DNA of 64,000 nucleotides, taken from positions 2,356,001 through 2,420,000 of the forward strand of contig NZ_AP019649.1 in the NCBI RefSeq assembly GCF_009938165.1, in the 5' to 3' direction. The position numbers and the translations under genes are program-made. This document shows positions 22,424 through 30,351 of this stretch, one piece after another; position 1 is the stretch's first letter; each line of letters begins with the position of its first letter. This DNA comes from Vibrio taketomensis (GTDB taxonomy: Bacteria > Pseudomonadota > Gammaproteobacteria > Enterobacterales > Vibrionaceae). Below the pieces are notes generated by a model. The model was not told the origin of the DNA. It worked only from the letters and a program-made list of their open reading frames with translations, and did not search any database.

Positions 22424-23860
22424 ATGCTTCGCACTCTCATAGTTTCCGTCATACTCATGCTTAGCACTCATTTTAGCTACGCACTCTCATTAAGTCCTTT
22501 AGACAAAGACCCTCACTTTGGCGATCTTCCCGCACTAGAAAAACAAGGGGTGATTCGCGTGTTGGTTGCTGCTGATATTGGGTTTTATTATATCGAAGCC
22601 GGCCAACCAAGAGGTATTTTGGCAGAACTGCTCTATCATTTTGAAAAACGGCTTAAACAGCGATCTTCGTACCTTAATCTGCAAATCATCCCCGTAACTC
22701 GAGATGAGCTTCTGCCTTCATTAGAAAAAGGTCTCGGTGATTTAGCGGTGGCGAATCTCACTATCACCCCACAAAGAGAGAAAAAGGTATCTTTTAGTAT
22801 TCCCATCAGACGTGATGTAGAAGAATGGGTAATTACCAACCGCACCCAACCGTCATTTAAAACCATCAACCAACTCAGTGGCAAAGAAATATGGGTCAGA
22901 GCCAGTTCAAGCTACTTTGAGAGCCTACAAGCGCTCAACCATAAACTTAATATCGTCGGCAAACCGCCAGTCGTCGTACACTTTTTAGATGAAAACCTGC
23001 AAGACTACGAAATTATGGAGATGGTCAATCAAGGGATCATTTCAGCCACTGTACTCGATAGCCATAAAGCCAAACTGTGGTTACGTGTAATGCGCCACTT
23101 AAAAGCACATACTTCCGTTCCGTTAAGAGAGCAAGGTCAGATTGCATGGGCGATGCGTAAAGACAGCCCAAAGCTCAAGCAATTTGTGGATCAATACCTA
23201 AGTAAATATCGCTCAGGTACATTAATGGGGAATGTAATTTATGGAAAATATCTGAATAACACTGGTTGGCTAAAGGCGTTACTTAATCCTAAGAACATTG
23301 AAAAACTAAATTCGATGTCTCAGGTATTCGTTCGCTATTCAGATCAATACGATTTCGATCCACTTATGATTGCTGCTCAAGGTTATCAAGAGTCAGGCCT
23401 CGACCAGAGTAAGGTATCACCGAAAGGTGCCGTTGGGATTATGCAAGTTTTACCTAGTACAGCTCGTGACCCTAACATCAACATTCGTAATATTTATCGA
23501 CTGGATAATAATGTACATGCGGGGGTGAAATACCTCCGTTTTCTTAAGAATCGATATTTTAGAGATAGAGAGATAAACGAAGAGAACCAAGTTTATTTTT
23601 CTCTGGCAGCTTATAACGCAGGGCCCGGCAACATCCTAAAAATGCGCCGAATAGCGAGACAACAAGGATTCGATGACAACAAATGGTTTAAGAATGTCGA
23701 AATCGTTACACGGCGTAACATAGGCCGAGAACCCGTTCACTACGTATCCAACATTAATCGCTACTTCATCATCTATACCCAATTGTCCAAACTGCAAAAA
23801 GCAGCTATCCGCAGCAACGACTCTCCACCGCTGATTTTTCCGATTGAATCTCAACGTTAA
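22424..23860 (+). CDS. mltF: MltF-like membrane-bound lytic murein transglycosylase
   Basis: Two-domain periplasmic enzyme. After a signal peptide (MLRTLIVSVILMLSTHFSYA) comes a solute-binding-protein family 3 domain (about residues 40-270; VIRVLVAADIGFYY, LAVANLTITPQREK). The C-terminal SLT domain has the catalytic glutamate at residue 323 in GYQESGLD, then GAVGIMQVLPSTA and the YNAGPGN motif. This is the MltF (YfhD) architecture at 478 residues. It cleaves the MurNAc-GlcNAc bond to give anhydro-muropeptides, which NagZ and AnmK in this window would recycle. The exact subfamily name is by architecture only. Confidence 0.85.
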   Translation: MLRTLIVSVILMLSTHFSYALSLSPLDKDPHFGDLPALEKQGVIRVLVAADIGFYYIEAGQPRGILAELLYHFEKRLKQRSSYLNLQIIPVTRDELLPSLEKGLGDLAVANLTITPQREKKVSFSIPIRRDVEEWVITNRTQPSFKTINQLSGKEIWVRASSSYFESLQALNHKLNIVGKPPVVVHFLDENLQDYEIMEMVNQGIISATVLDSHKAKLWLRVMRHLKAHTSVPLREQGQIAWAMRKDSPKLKQFVDQYLSKYRSGTLMGNVIYGKYLNNTGWLKALLNPKNIEKLNSMSQVFVRYSDQYDFDPLMIAAQGYQESGLDQSKVSPKGAVGIMQVLPSTARDPNINIRNIYRLDNNVHAGVKYLRFLKNRYFRDREINEENQVYFSLAAYNAGPGNILKMRRIARQQGFDDNKWFKNVEIVTRRNIGREPVHYVSNINRYFIIYTQLSKLQKAAIRSNDSPPLIFPIESQR

Positions 23861-24002
23861 CATCACTCATCGCCACTAGGTTGAGAAATGGTTAGCGCGT
23901 ATAGAAAACAAAATGACAGGGATCACATTTAGTGACTGAGCAAGAATTGAACGATGACTTTATTTAGGCCGCATAAATGCCCTAAAAAACTGCGGATTTT
24001 TA

Positions 24003-24036
24003 GCTAGATACCTTTACCAATCTAGCGCGTTTTTTT
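24003..24036 (+). terminator. Probable terminator after mltF
   Basis: GCTAGAT and ATCTAGC form a seven-base stem around a ten-base loop, followed after GCG by seven T residues. The large loop makes it weaker than the others in the window. Confidence 0.55.
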
Positions 24037-24123
24037 ACTTTCACAAGCTTTTTTGCATGAATAAACCAAGACACTTTGAGTAAGATCACAAATGGCTTGG
24101 AGAGCAAAAAAGTTGCGACTTTA

Positions 24124-24139
24124 TGTGATATAAATCACA
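24124..24139 (+). promoter_or_regulatory. CRP binding site upstream of raiA
   Basis: TGTGATATAAATCACA is a perfect TGTGA-N6-TCACA palindrome with A/T flanks. Its centre is about 72 bases before the raiA start. If the -10 lies near 24159-24164 the site would sit close to -40, a class II activation position. Confidence 0.8.
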
Positions 24140-24202
24140 TTTTTCATGGTTGAATCAGTAATCTGAGTTAACCCATGAGGGATGCTACAGAGGAAAACAT
24201 CT

Positions 24203-24532
24203 ATGAAAGTAAACATCACTGGTAAAAATATTGAAATCACCTCTGCAATCCGCAATCACATTGAGAGCAAATTTAAGAAGCTTGAAAAGTGGCAAGTAGA
24301 CATTATTGGCTGTCAAACTTCGTTCAGCGAAGAGCCAAACAAACAGATGAAATTTGAGGCGGTTATTACTATTCCAAAAGGCAAGCTCGTCGCTTCCGCC
24401 ATTCATGAAGATTTATACGCTGCCGTTAATGAGGTCGAACAGAAGCTAGAACGTCAGCTAAACAAACTACGCCACAAACCCGAAGCTCGTCGTACTGATA
24501 AACCTGAGCTCGAAGAGGAAGAAGCGGAATAA
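24203..24532 (+). CDS. raiA: Ribosome-associated inhibitor RaiA (YfiA, short HPF family)
   Basis: Stationary-phase and cold-stress factor that binds the 30S decoding site and silences 70S ribosomes. Family features: MKVNITGKNIEITSAIRNHIESKF at the start, then a basic helix ending in EQKLERQLNKLRHK. The acidic C-terminal tail and 109-residue length match RaiA rather than the shorter HPF. The raiA-pheL-pheA order is that of E. coli. An ATG at 24182 is rejected because AGAGGA lies just upstream of 24203. A CRP site precedes it and a strong terminator follows. Confidence 0.93.
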   Translation: MKVNITGKNIEITSAIRNHIESKFKKLEKWQVDIIGCQTSFSEEPNKQMKFEAVITIPKGKLVASAIHEDLYAAVNEVEQKLERQLNKLRHKPEARRTDKPELEEEEAE

Positions 24533-24546
24533 TCCACTTTGCAGAG

Positions 24547-24574
24547 AAATAGCGCCGATAGGCGCTATTTTTTT
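24547..24574 (+). terminator. Terminator after raiA
   Basis: AAATAGCGCC - GATA - GGCGCTATTT followed by four more T residues; a perfect ten-base stem. Confidence 0.9.
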
Positions 24575-24635
24575 GCTTGACGCTGAAAACTCGGTTGCTT
24601 ATTGTGTTGAAGAACTTAGGAAATGAAGAAATATT

Positions 24636-24683
24636 ATGCAACGCTCTCAACTATTCTTTTTTGACTTGTTTTTTCTCAAGTAA
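24636..24683 (+). CDS. pheL: phe operon leader peptide PheL
   Basis: A 15-codon frame, MQRSQLFFFDLFFLK, with five phenylalanine codons in two runs (FFF and FF), directly before an attenuator. It is the functional equivalent of E. coli PheL (FFF-x-FFF). Translation of these codons senses charged tRNA-Phe: stalling favours the antiterminator and pheA expression, smooth reading favours the terminator. An alternative ATG at 24623 in another frame reads into a different 13-codon peptide without the Phe runs and is rejected. Confidence 0.88.
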   Translation: MQRSQLFFFDLFFLK

Positions 24684-24685
24684 TC

Positions 24686-24756
24686 TTGGGGGCTAACTCG
24701 TTTTCGAAAGATAAGTCAAAAACGAATAGGAAGCCTCCCTAAATGGGAGGCTTTTT
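24686..24756 (+). promoter_or_regulatory. pheA transcription attenuator
   Basis: The terminator is AAGCCTCCC - TAAAT - GGGAGGCTT followed by TTT (24731-24756). The competing antiterminator pairs GGGGGCT (24688-24694) with AGCCTCC (24732-24738), strengthened by CGTTTT with AAAACG. This mutually exclusive pairing, placed straight after the pheL stop codon, is classic amino-acid attenuation. Confidence 0.87.
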
Positions 24757-24773
24757 CATGTAAGGATCTTAAA

Positions 24774-25952
24774 ATGACTGAACAGCAATACTCACTTGAT
24801 GAAATTCGACTTCGACTCAACGAGCTTGATGACAAACTTCTACAGCTTTTGTCTGAACGTCGTAAGATGAGTATTGAAGTTGCCAAAAGCAAAGTTGAAA
24901 CCGCAAAGCCCATTCGTGATGCAGAGCGTGAGCAACAACTTTTGGTAAAGCTTATCAATAATGGCTTAAAAAAATACGACCTTGATGCCCAATACATCAC
25001 CAAGCTGTTTCACACCATTATTGAAGACTCAGTCTTACTTCAACAGGCTTATTTACAAAACTTAGCCAACCCAGAACTCAGTCGAAAACCACTGGCTCGT
25101 GTCGCTTTCTTGGGCTCAAAAGGTTCCTACTCTCATTTAGCTAGCCGCGAATATTTCAGTCGTAAAAATACTGAGCTCATTGAGTTGAACTGTGATGGGT
25201 TTAGAGAAGTCGCAAAAACCGTAGAGTCAGGTCATGCTGATTTTGGAGTGTTACCGATCGAAAACACCAGTTCGGGTTCGATTAATGAAGTCTACGATCT
25301 ACTGCAACACACCACACTGTACATCGTTGGGGAGATCACCTTACCGATTGAACATTGTTTAGTTGCCACTGACGATGTTCGTTTAGAAGACTTAACCACG
25401 CTTTATTCACACCCTCAACCGCACCAACAATGCAGTGAATTTATTGGTCGACTAAAAAATATCGAACTAAAAACCTGTGCCAGCACAGCGGATGCAATGC
25501 AAAAAGTACGCGAGCTAAATCGTAAAGACGTTGCTGCCATTGGCAATGCGTCTTCCGGCAAAATTTATGGCCTACAATCGATTCAAGGTAACATTGCCAA
25601 CCAAACCGAAAACCATACGCGCTTTATAGTTGTAGCAAGAAAACCGGTCGAAGTATCAGCTCAGATTCCAGCGAAAACAACGCTCATCATGTCTACCTCA
25701 CAAGAGGCAGGTTCACTGGTAGAAACATTGCTTGTACTGCAACGCTACCAAATCAACATGACAAAGCTCGAATCTCGCCCAATTATGGGGAATCCTTGGG
25801 AAGAAATGTTCTATGTGGATGTAGATGCCCACTTAGGTGCAGACAACATGCAAAATGCGCTAGCTGAACTGACTAAAATAACAAAGCACTTAAAAGTGTT
25901 GGGTTGTTACCCAAGTGAAAACATCAAACCGACCCAAGTAAAATTAATGTGA
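24774..25952 (+). CDS. pheA: Bifunctional chorismate mutase / prephenate dehydratase (P-protein)
   Basis: First two steps of the phenylalanine branch: chorismate to prephenate, then to phenylpyruvate. Domain order in 392 residues: AroQ chorismate mutase (about 1-95), prephenate dehydratase (about 105-285, with ENTSSGSINEVYDLL) and ACT regulatory domain (about 300-380) with the Phe-binding KLESRP motif. Allosteric feedback by phenylalanine is therefore expected on top of the attenuation upstream. The start is preceded by TAAGGATC. It is transcribed as a single gene. Confidence 0.98.
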   Translation: MTEQQYSLDEIRLRLNELDDKLLQLLSERRKMSIEVAKSKVETAKPIRDAEREQQLLVKLINNGLKKYDLDAQYITKLFHTIIEDSVLLQQAYLQNLANPELSRKPLARVAFLGSKGSYSHLASREYFSRKNTELIELNCDGFREVAKTVESGHADFGVLPIENTSSGSINEVYDLLQHTTLYIVGEITLPIEHCLVATDDVRLEDLTTLYSHPQPHQQCSEFIGRLKNIELKTCASTADAMQKVRELNRKDVAAIGNASSGKIYGLQSIQGNIANQTENHTRFIVVARKPVEVSAQIPAKTTLIMSTSQEAGSLVETLLVLQRYQINMTKLESRPIMGNPWEEMFYVDVDAHLGADNMQNALAELTKITKHLKVLGCYPSENIKPTQVKLM

Positions 25953-26112
25953 ATTAATTTTACTTCGCTCAAAAAAAACACATTTCACACCTGACATACA
26001 GCCGCTTTCTTAATAGCATGCCAAACCTCAATGAGCTTGCTGCTGTGTGTCGGTGTTAGACTCTACAAAGCTCGGCGTTATCCAATATAAATAAGGATTC
26101 GGTAACTCCGCT

Positions 26113-27159
26113 ATGACTTTGAAGCCCCTACCTGTTTTTTCCATTGTGTTGGCATTTTTATACAGCAATTCGGTCGTTGCGAAACAACTGAACTTGTTGA
26201 TGTGGCAAGACACACTATCAGAACAAGTCATTGACCTCTGGCATCAGCAAACCAATATCACTCTCAATATCACATATTTCGACAACGATGATGATAGAGA
26301 TTCCTTGTTGACGAACAACCGCCACCAGCACTTCGATGTATTAATCTTGGATAACATTGCGACTAATGTTTTTGGCAATTTAGAAAAACTGACTGATCTG
26401 TCACAACTCACTAACCGCCAACACCATAATGAAGTTTGGAATCAAATGTGCGGTGATTATGGACAGCCATACTTTTGGGGCACTCTCGGTGTTGTCTATC
26501 GGCAAGACAAAGTGCCCTCGCCTCCAGAGACTTGGCAACAGTTTATCAATCCAGTACCGGAGCTATCCGGGCATATTGGAATGCTTAACGATACTACCGA
26601 CAGCTTTGTCCCATTTCTGCTTAGTCAAAAACATGACCTGTATACCGCCGATTCAAACGCACTAAAAAACAGCTACGCTGCAATGCAACAGTTTAGTCGC
26701 CATATACTGACATACGAATACCCGCTTAGTTACATCACTCACCATAAACAAGATGAACTGCATATGGCATTAGCCTATAGCGGTGACGAGCATCAACTCA
26801 ACAAAGTGCAAAACACCCATCATTGGCAATTTATCCAACCACTTGAGCAACCCCTAATTTGGCTGGACTGTTGGGCGATAAGTAAAAACTCTGCGAAAAA
26901 AATACAAGCAAAACAGCTGTTAAATTTTCTAGCTGATCCAAAAATTGCTGCAATCAATGCAACAGACATCAAAGCTGCAACGACCAATGTAAGTGCGTTA
27001 AAACTTATGCCGGATTGGTACTTAAATAATGCATTATGGCAGCAAGAAGAAAAAATACTGACGGAAGGAAAAATCGACAGCGCACTATCGGCGGAAAATA
27101 TTCGATTGAGAGCAAAGATTTTGACCCAACTATTAAATATTCATGAAGCTCAATACTAG
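26113..27159 (+). CDS. nspS: Polyamine-sensing periplasmic binding protein NspS
   Basis: PotD-like solute-binding protein that senses norspermidine and spermidine and controls the phosphodiesterase activity of MbaA rather than feeding a transporter. It has a signal peptide (MTLKPLPVFSIVLAFLYSN, cleaved after VVA), then LLMWQDTLSEQVIDLW and GTLGVVYRQDKV, typical of the family. No ABC-transporter genes are nearby; instead it overlaps the mbaA start by 17 bases, and its position after pheA matches the V. cholerae nspS-mbaA locus. 348 residues. Identification rests on context plus family. Confidence 0.9.
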   Translation: MTLKPLPVFSIVLAFLYSNSVVAKQLNLLMWQDTLSEQVIDLWHQQTNITLNITYFDNDDDRDSLLTNNRHQHFDVLILDNIATNVFGNLEKLTDLSQLTNRQHHNEVWNQMCGDYGQPYFWGTLGVVYRQDKVPSPPETWQQFINPVPELSGHIGMLNDTTDSFVPFLLSQKHDLYTADSNALKNSYAAMQQFSRHILTYEYPLSYITHHKQDELHMALAYSGDEHQLNKVQNTHHWQFIQPLEQPLIWLDCWAISKNSAKKIQAKQLLNFLADPKIAAINATDIKAATTNVSALKLMPDWYLNNALWQQEEKILTEGKIDSALSAENIRLRAKILTQLLNIHEAQY

Positions 27160-29485
27160 AGTCTTATTATTGGTAGCGCCGGTAATTTTATTAAGTGCAG
27201 CAATTTCTAGCTACGGCATCTATCAAAACCAACAAGACGCATTAATCAAACGAGAACACAGCTATCTTCAACTGACAATGGAAAAACTCGCTGGTCATTT
27301 CAGGCAATCTTACGCATTAGTTAATAGCTACGCCCAGACCCTGTCCCGAAGCGAGATCGTACGGCAGTACTTACAACATCAAAGCAATCCACTGATTGAA
27401 ATAGACATGTTAGATAATATGCAACGTATCATAGACAGCTTTCAGTCCATTTCTCAAGATTCTATTGGTATCGCCATACTCGACAATAAACTCAAGACTC
27501 GTTTTTTTGTCGACAATCAAGATGATCCATTTTCGCAAATTGACCCCAAAGCATTGGCTTACGTCAAAGACGTGTTTCAGCAGAGTGGTGATAAAGAGCA
27601 TATCGGCTATAGCAAAAACGCCCAAGGTCAAAGCATTCTCATCCATTACCAAACCATAGAGAACGAGGCCTTACTGACGCCGAACAACCAAACTAATTAC
27701 CCTGCTTACTTTGTGGTTTATTTGACTCTAGAGCACTTTGATCAACTACAACGACTCATCGAGTTCGACAATGACAGTTCAATCTTCTTTACCGCTCACC
27801 CTGTTGAAGAGTCTGGGCTTACTCAATCTATTGAACTCAAATCAGGCCTGTTCGCGACCCTTGACCCAGCAAAATACTTAGTAGATGAACAGCTAATTAA
27901 AATCAAAAGTAAACTGTTGCTGTTTTTCGTTTCATCTTCGTTTGTGACTTTATTAATCTTATTGATGTTGCTTTATCGTCACGTAACCAGTCCATTAGCC
28001 AAACTTGACCGTCAATTACTAGAAGTCGAGAAAAACCAAAGATATAACATCGAAAAACTCCAAAGCAATGATGAAATTGGCCGGTTATCTCAACGCTTTT
28101 ACTCGATGTATCAAGAGTTGCAATCAAGCTATCAAAAAACCAAAGTGTTGGCAGAAAATGACCATCTCACGGGTTTACCAAACCGATATCAATTTCAGAC
28201 TTATGTCGATAAGTGCTTGTCGTTTAACCCCGCTAACCATCAGGCGTGGATGCTTTATATCGACTTAGACAATTTTAAGTACGTGAATGACAAATACGGA
28301 CATAGTGTCGGTGATGAATTACTAATAAATTTTGCTAACCACATTAATCACTTATGTTATGACTGGCAGAATCTTCATCAACTAAAATGCCTCGCAGCGC
28401 GGCTATCCGGTGATGAGTTTTCTATTTTCATCATGGCAAAAGAAACCGCGGCCCATGCTGACATGCTTGCTCAGGCGATTCTTAATCCGTTAAAGCGCAA
28501 CTCAAAGTCCTCACTGAATCGCTTTCCAATCACTGCAAGTATTGGTATCGCAACATACCCAACAGATGGAGAAACCCTTGAAGGCTTGCTTTCAAATGCC
28601 GATACCGCGATGTACCAAGCGAAAGGAGCCGGCAAAAACCAGATTTCTCACTACTCTCCAGAGCTAGATAAAACAATACGTCGGCAAACTCAAATCGAAC
28701 GTGAACTGCGTTGTGGTGAGTTTAATAAAGAGTTCTCGTTACGCTATCAACCGTACTACGACCGAGCTGGCGATAAAATCGTTGGCGTCGAAGCATTACT
28801 TCGATGGGACTCTCCTAAATTAGGTAGCGTGCCTCCTGAAGAGTTTATTCCGATATCCGAACAAATCGGTATGTTTGGCACCGTTGACCGATGGGTAATA
28901 GAGCACGCTTTTCAGGACTTTGCCCACATACAATCCAGTGTTGAGCATGACATTCAGCTTTCAATCAACCTCTCTTCTGCTGAGTTGGACTCAAAACAAC
29001 TCGCAGAGTTTATTCAAACAGTGACGATTCAATACCAAGTCACTCCGCACTTGATTGACTTTGAAATCACCGAAACGTTTGCAACTAACTCTCAAAGTTA
29101 TTCTTTACTCCACGAACTGACCACCATGGGTTTTAAACTCACGATAGATGACTTTGGTTCAGGCTATACTTCCATCGCACAACTAGTAGAATATCCGGTA
29201 CAAAAAATTAAGTTAGATCGTGAATTCTTAGCTGCGCTAATCAAAACAGACAATCGGAAAGTGATCAAACCTCTCGTCGATCTATGCCATTCACAATCGA
29301 TGATTGTGACGGCCGAGGGTATTGAGTCAGAAGATATGCATACATGGCTTGCAGACAATCAATGCGATTACATGCAAGGTTATTATCTCTCTCCTCCCGT
29401 TGAACTTAGCCAGTTAAAGCATTTCGTCATATCCCAAAAGGTAGAGAAGGATGTCCTGCAAAACTGTTATAGTCGCCTCGCTTAA
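27143..29485 (+). CDS. mbaA: GGDEF/EAL c-di-GMP regulator MbaA
   Basis: Inner-membrane protein that partners NspS and degrades c-di-GMP, repressing biofilm. Layout in 780 residues: TM helix (about 6-25), periplasmic sensor loop (about 30-255), TM helix (about 258-277), HAMP-like linker, GGDEF domain (about 335-500) and EAL domain (about 520-770). The cyclase signature is SGDEF at residues 422-426, a degenerate GGDEF, whereas EALLRW starts at residue 550 and DDFGSGYTS is intact, so phosphodiesterase activity is expected. It overlaps nspS by 17 bases and yjjX by 35. Confidence 0.92.
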   Translation: MKLNTRVLLLVAPVILLSAAISSYGIYQNQQDALIKREHSYLQLTMEKLAGHFRQSYALVNSYAQTLSRSEIVRQYLQHQSNPLIEIDMLDNMQRIIDSFQSISQDSIGIAILDNKLKTRFFVDNQDDPFSQIDPKALAYVKDVFQQSGDKEHIGYSKNAQGQSILIHYQTIENEALLTPNNQTNYPAYFVVYLTLEHFDQLQRLIEFDNDSSIFFTAHPVEESGLTQSIELKSGLFATLDPAKYLVDEQLIKIKSKLLLFFVSSSFVTLLILLMLLYRHVTSPLAKLDRQLLEVEKNQRYNIEKLQSNDEIGRLSQRFYSMYQELQSSYQKTKVLAENDHLTGLPNRYQFQTYVDKCLSFNPANHQAWMLYIDLDNFKYVNDKYGHSVGDELLINFANHINHLCYDWQNLHQLKCLAARLSGDEFSIFIMAKETAAHADMLAQAILNPLKRNSKSSLNRFPITASIGIATYPTDGETLEGLLSNADTAMYQAKGAGKNQISHYSPELDKTIRRQTQIERELRCGEFNKEFSLRYQPYYDRAGDKIVGVEALLRWDSPKLGSVPPEEFIPISEQIGMFGTVDRWVIEHAFQDFAHIQSSVEHDIQLSINLSSAELDSKQLAEFIQTVTIQYQVTPHLIDFEITETFATNSQSYSLLHELTTMGFKLTIDDFGSGYTSIAQLVEYPVQKIKLDREFLAALIKTDNRKVIKPLVDLCHSQSMIVTAEGIESEDMHTWLADNQCDYMQGYYLSPPVELSQLKHFVISQKVEKDVLQNCYSRLA

Positions 29486-29984
29486 CCCAGCAAAAATCAA
29501 CGCGGTAAAAAGTGCATTTGAATCCACGTTTCCCGAACAGGATTTTGAGTTCATTGGTGTGAGCGTAGCCAGTGAGGTTGCCGAGCAACCCATGAGTGAT
29601 AGTGAAACCTATCAAGGGGCATGCAATCGTGTACGCAATGCAAAATTACTGCGCCATGATGCCAACTACTACGTGGGTTTAGAAGCGGGCGTCGAAGAGG
29701 GCGTCACGTTCGCGTGGATGGTGATCGAATCAGACACGCATCGAGGCCAATCTCGCTCTGCAAGTATGATGTTACCGCCCAAAGTGGCCTCACAGTTATC
29801 AGCAAAGATGGAATTAGGTACGGTTATGGACCAAACCTTCAATACCACCAATATTAAACAGCAAGGTGGAGCCATCGGCTTGTTAACTCAGCATCAGCTA
29901 ACTCGTAGCTCAGTTTATCATCAAGCCTTGATTCTGGCTCTCATTCCTTTTACCAACCCAAATCACTACTCAGCTAACTTGTAA
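29451..29984 (+). CDS. yjjX: Inosine/xanthosine triphosphatase (YjjX family)
   Basis: Non-canonical purine NTP hydrolase of the YjjX family that removes ITP and XTP. It starts CKTVIVASLNPAKINAVKSAF, with the phosphate-binding SLNPAKI segment, then VSVASEVAEQPMSDSETYQGA and VGLEAGVE. 177 residues, normal length. Its ATG lies inside the mbaA 3' end (35-base overlap), so it is co-transcribed and probably translationally coupled. A bidirectional terminator follows. Confidence 0.9.
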   Translation: MSCKTVIVASLNPAKINAVKSAFESTFPEQDFEFIGVSVASEVAEQPMSDSETYQGACNRVRNAKLLRHDANYYVGLEAGVEEGVTFAWMVIESDTHRGQSRSASMMLPPKVASQLSAKMELGTVMDQTFNTTNIKQQGGAIGLLTQHQLTRSSVYHQALILALIPFTNPNHYSANL

Positions 29985-30004
29985 CATTCAAACCCGCTCA
30001 GTAG

Positions 30005-30030
30005 AAAAAAGGCACCATTGGGTGCCTTTT
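30005..30030. terminator. Bidirectional terminator between yjjX and trpR
   Basis: AAAAGGCACC - ATTG - GGTGCCTTTT: perfect stem with A-run before and T-run after. Confidence 0.88.
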
Positions 30031-30039
30031 AATTCGTCT

Positions 30040-30336
30040 TTATTTGCTGTCTAACAACTCGATTATCGCTTGCTTTTCTTGCTCGCTTTTGGATTTCAGC
30101 TCGTTCGAACCTCGAGTGATGGTCGCAACACCAACCCCCAGCATCTGACTGATTTGACGCTGAGATAATTCACCTCGTAACAACTCTCGCAAAATATTGA
30201 CTCGAGCGACTAATGAGTCTCTTTCATCCGGCGTTAAAAGCATAGTTAGCAGGACTTCATGCTGCTCTTTTTCCATACTTTGTTTCATCAAATCGAGGAT
30301 TTGTTGCCAGTCAGTATACTCAGGTTGTTGTGACAT
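30040..30336 (-). CDS. trpR: Trp operon repressor TrpR
   Basis: Tryptophan-dependent repressor. The 98 residues contain the helix-turn-helix LSQRQISQMLGVGVATITRGSNELK and the corepressor-binding segment DERDSLVARVNILRELLRGE. It lies 15 bases after slt in the same direction, the same slt-trpR pairing as in E. coli, so it is most likely read from the slt promoter. No trp operator was recognised nearby. Confidence 0.96.
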   Translation of the reverse strand: MSQQPEYTDWQQILDLMKQSMEKEQHEVLLTMLLTPDERDSLVARVNILRELLRGELSQRQISQMLGVGVATITRGSNELKSKSEQEKQAIIELLDSK

Positions 30337-30351
30337 GTTTTACGCGCCCAC

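Larger units (their letters stand above)
23861..24202 (+). other. 342-bp intergenic region between mltF and raiA
   Basis: No gene seen. It holds a CCGCA / TGCGG hairpin near 23969-23996, a GCTAGAT / ATCTAGC hairpin with a T-run at 24003-24036, a CCAAG / CTTGG dyad near 24066-24100, and the CRP site of raiA at 24124-24139. The three hairpins in a row could belong to the 3' end of the mltF message or to a small RNA. Confidence 0.5.

Noticed and set aside
24623..24664. Alternative leader peptide MKKYYATLSTILF
   Set aside because: It lies in a different frame, has a ribosome site too close, and contains one Phe codon; the 24636 frame with five Phe codons explains the attenuator.
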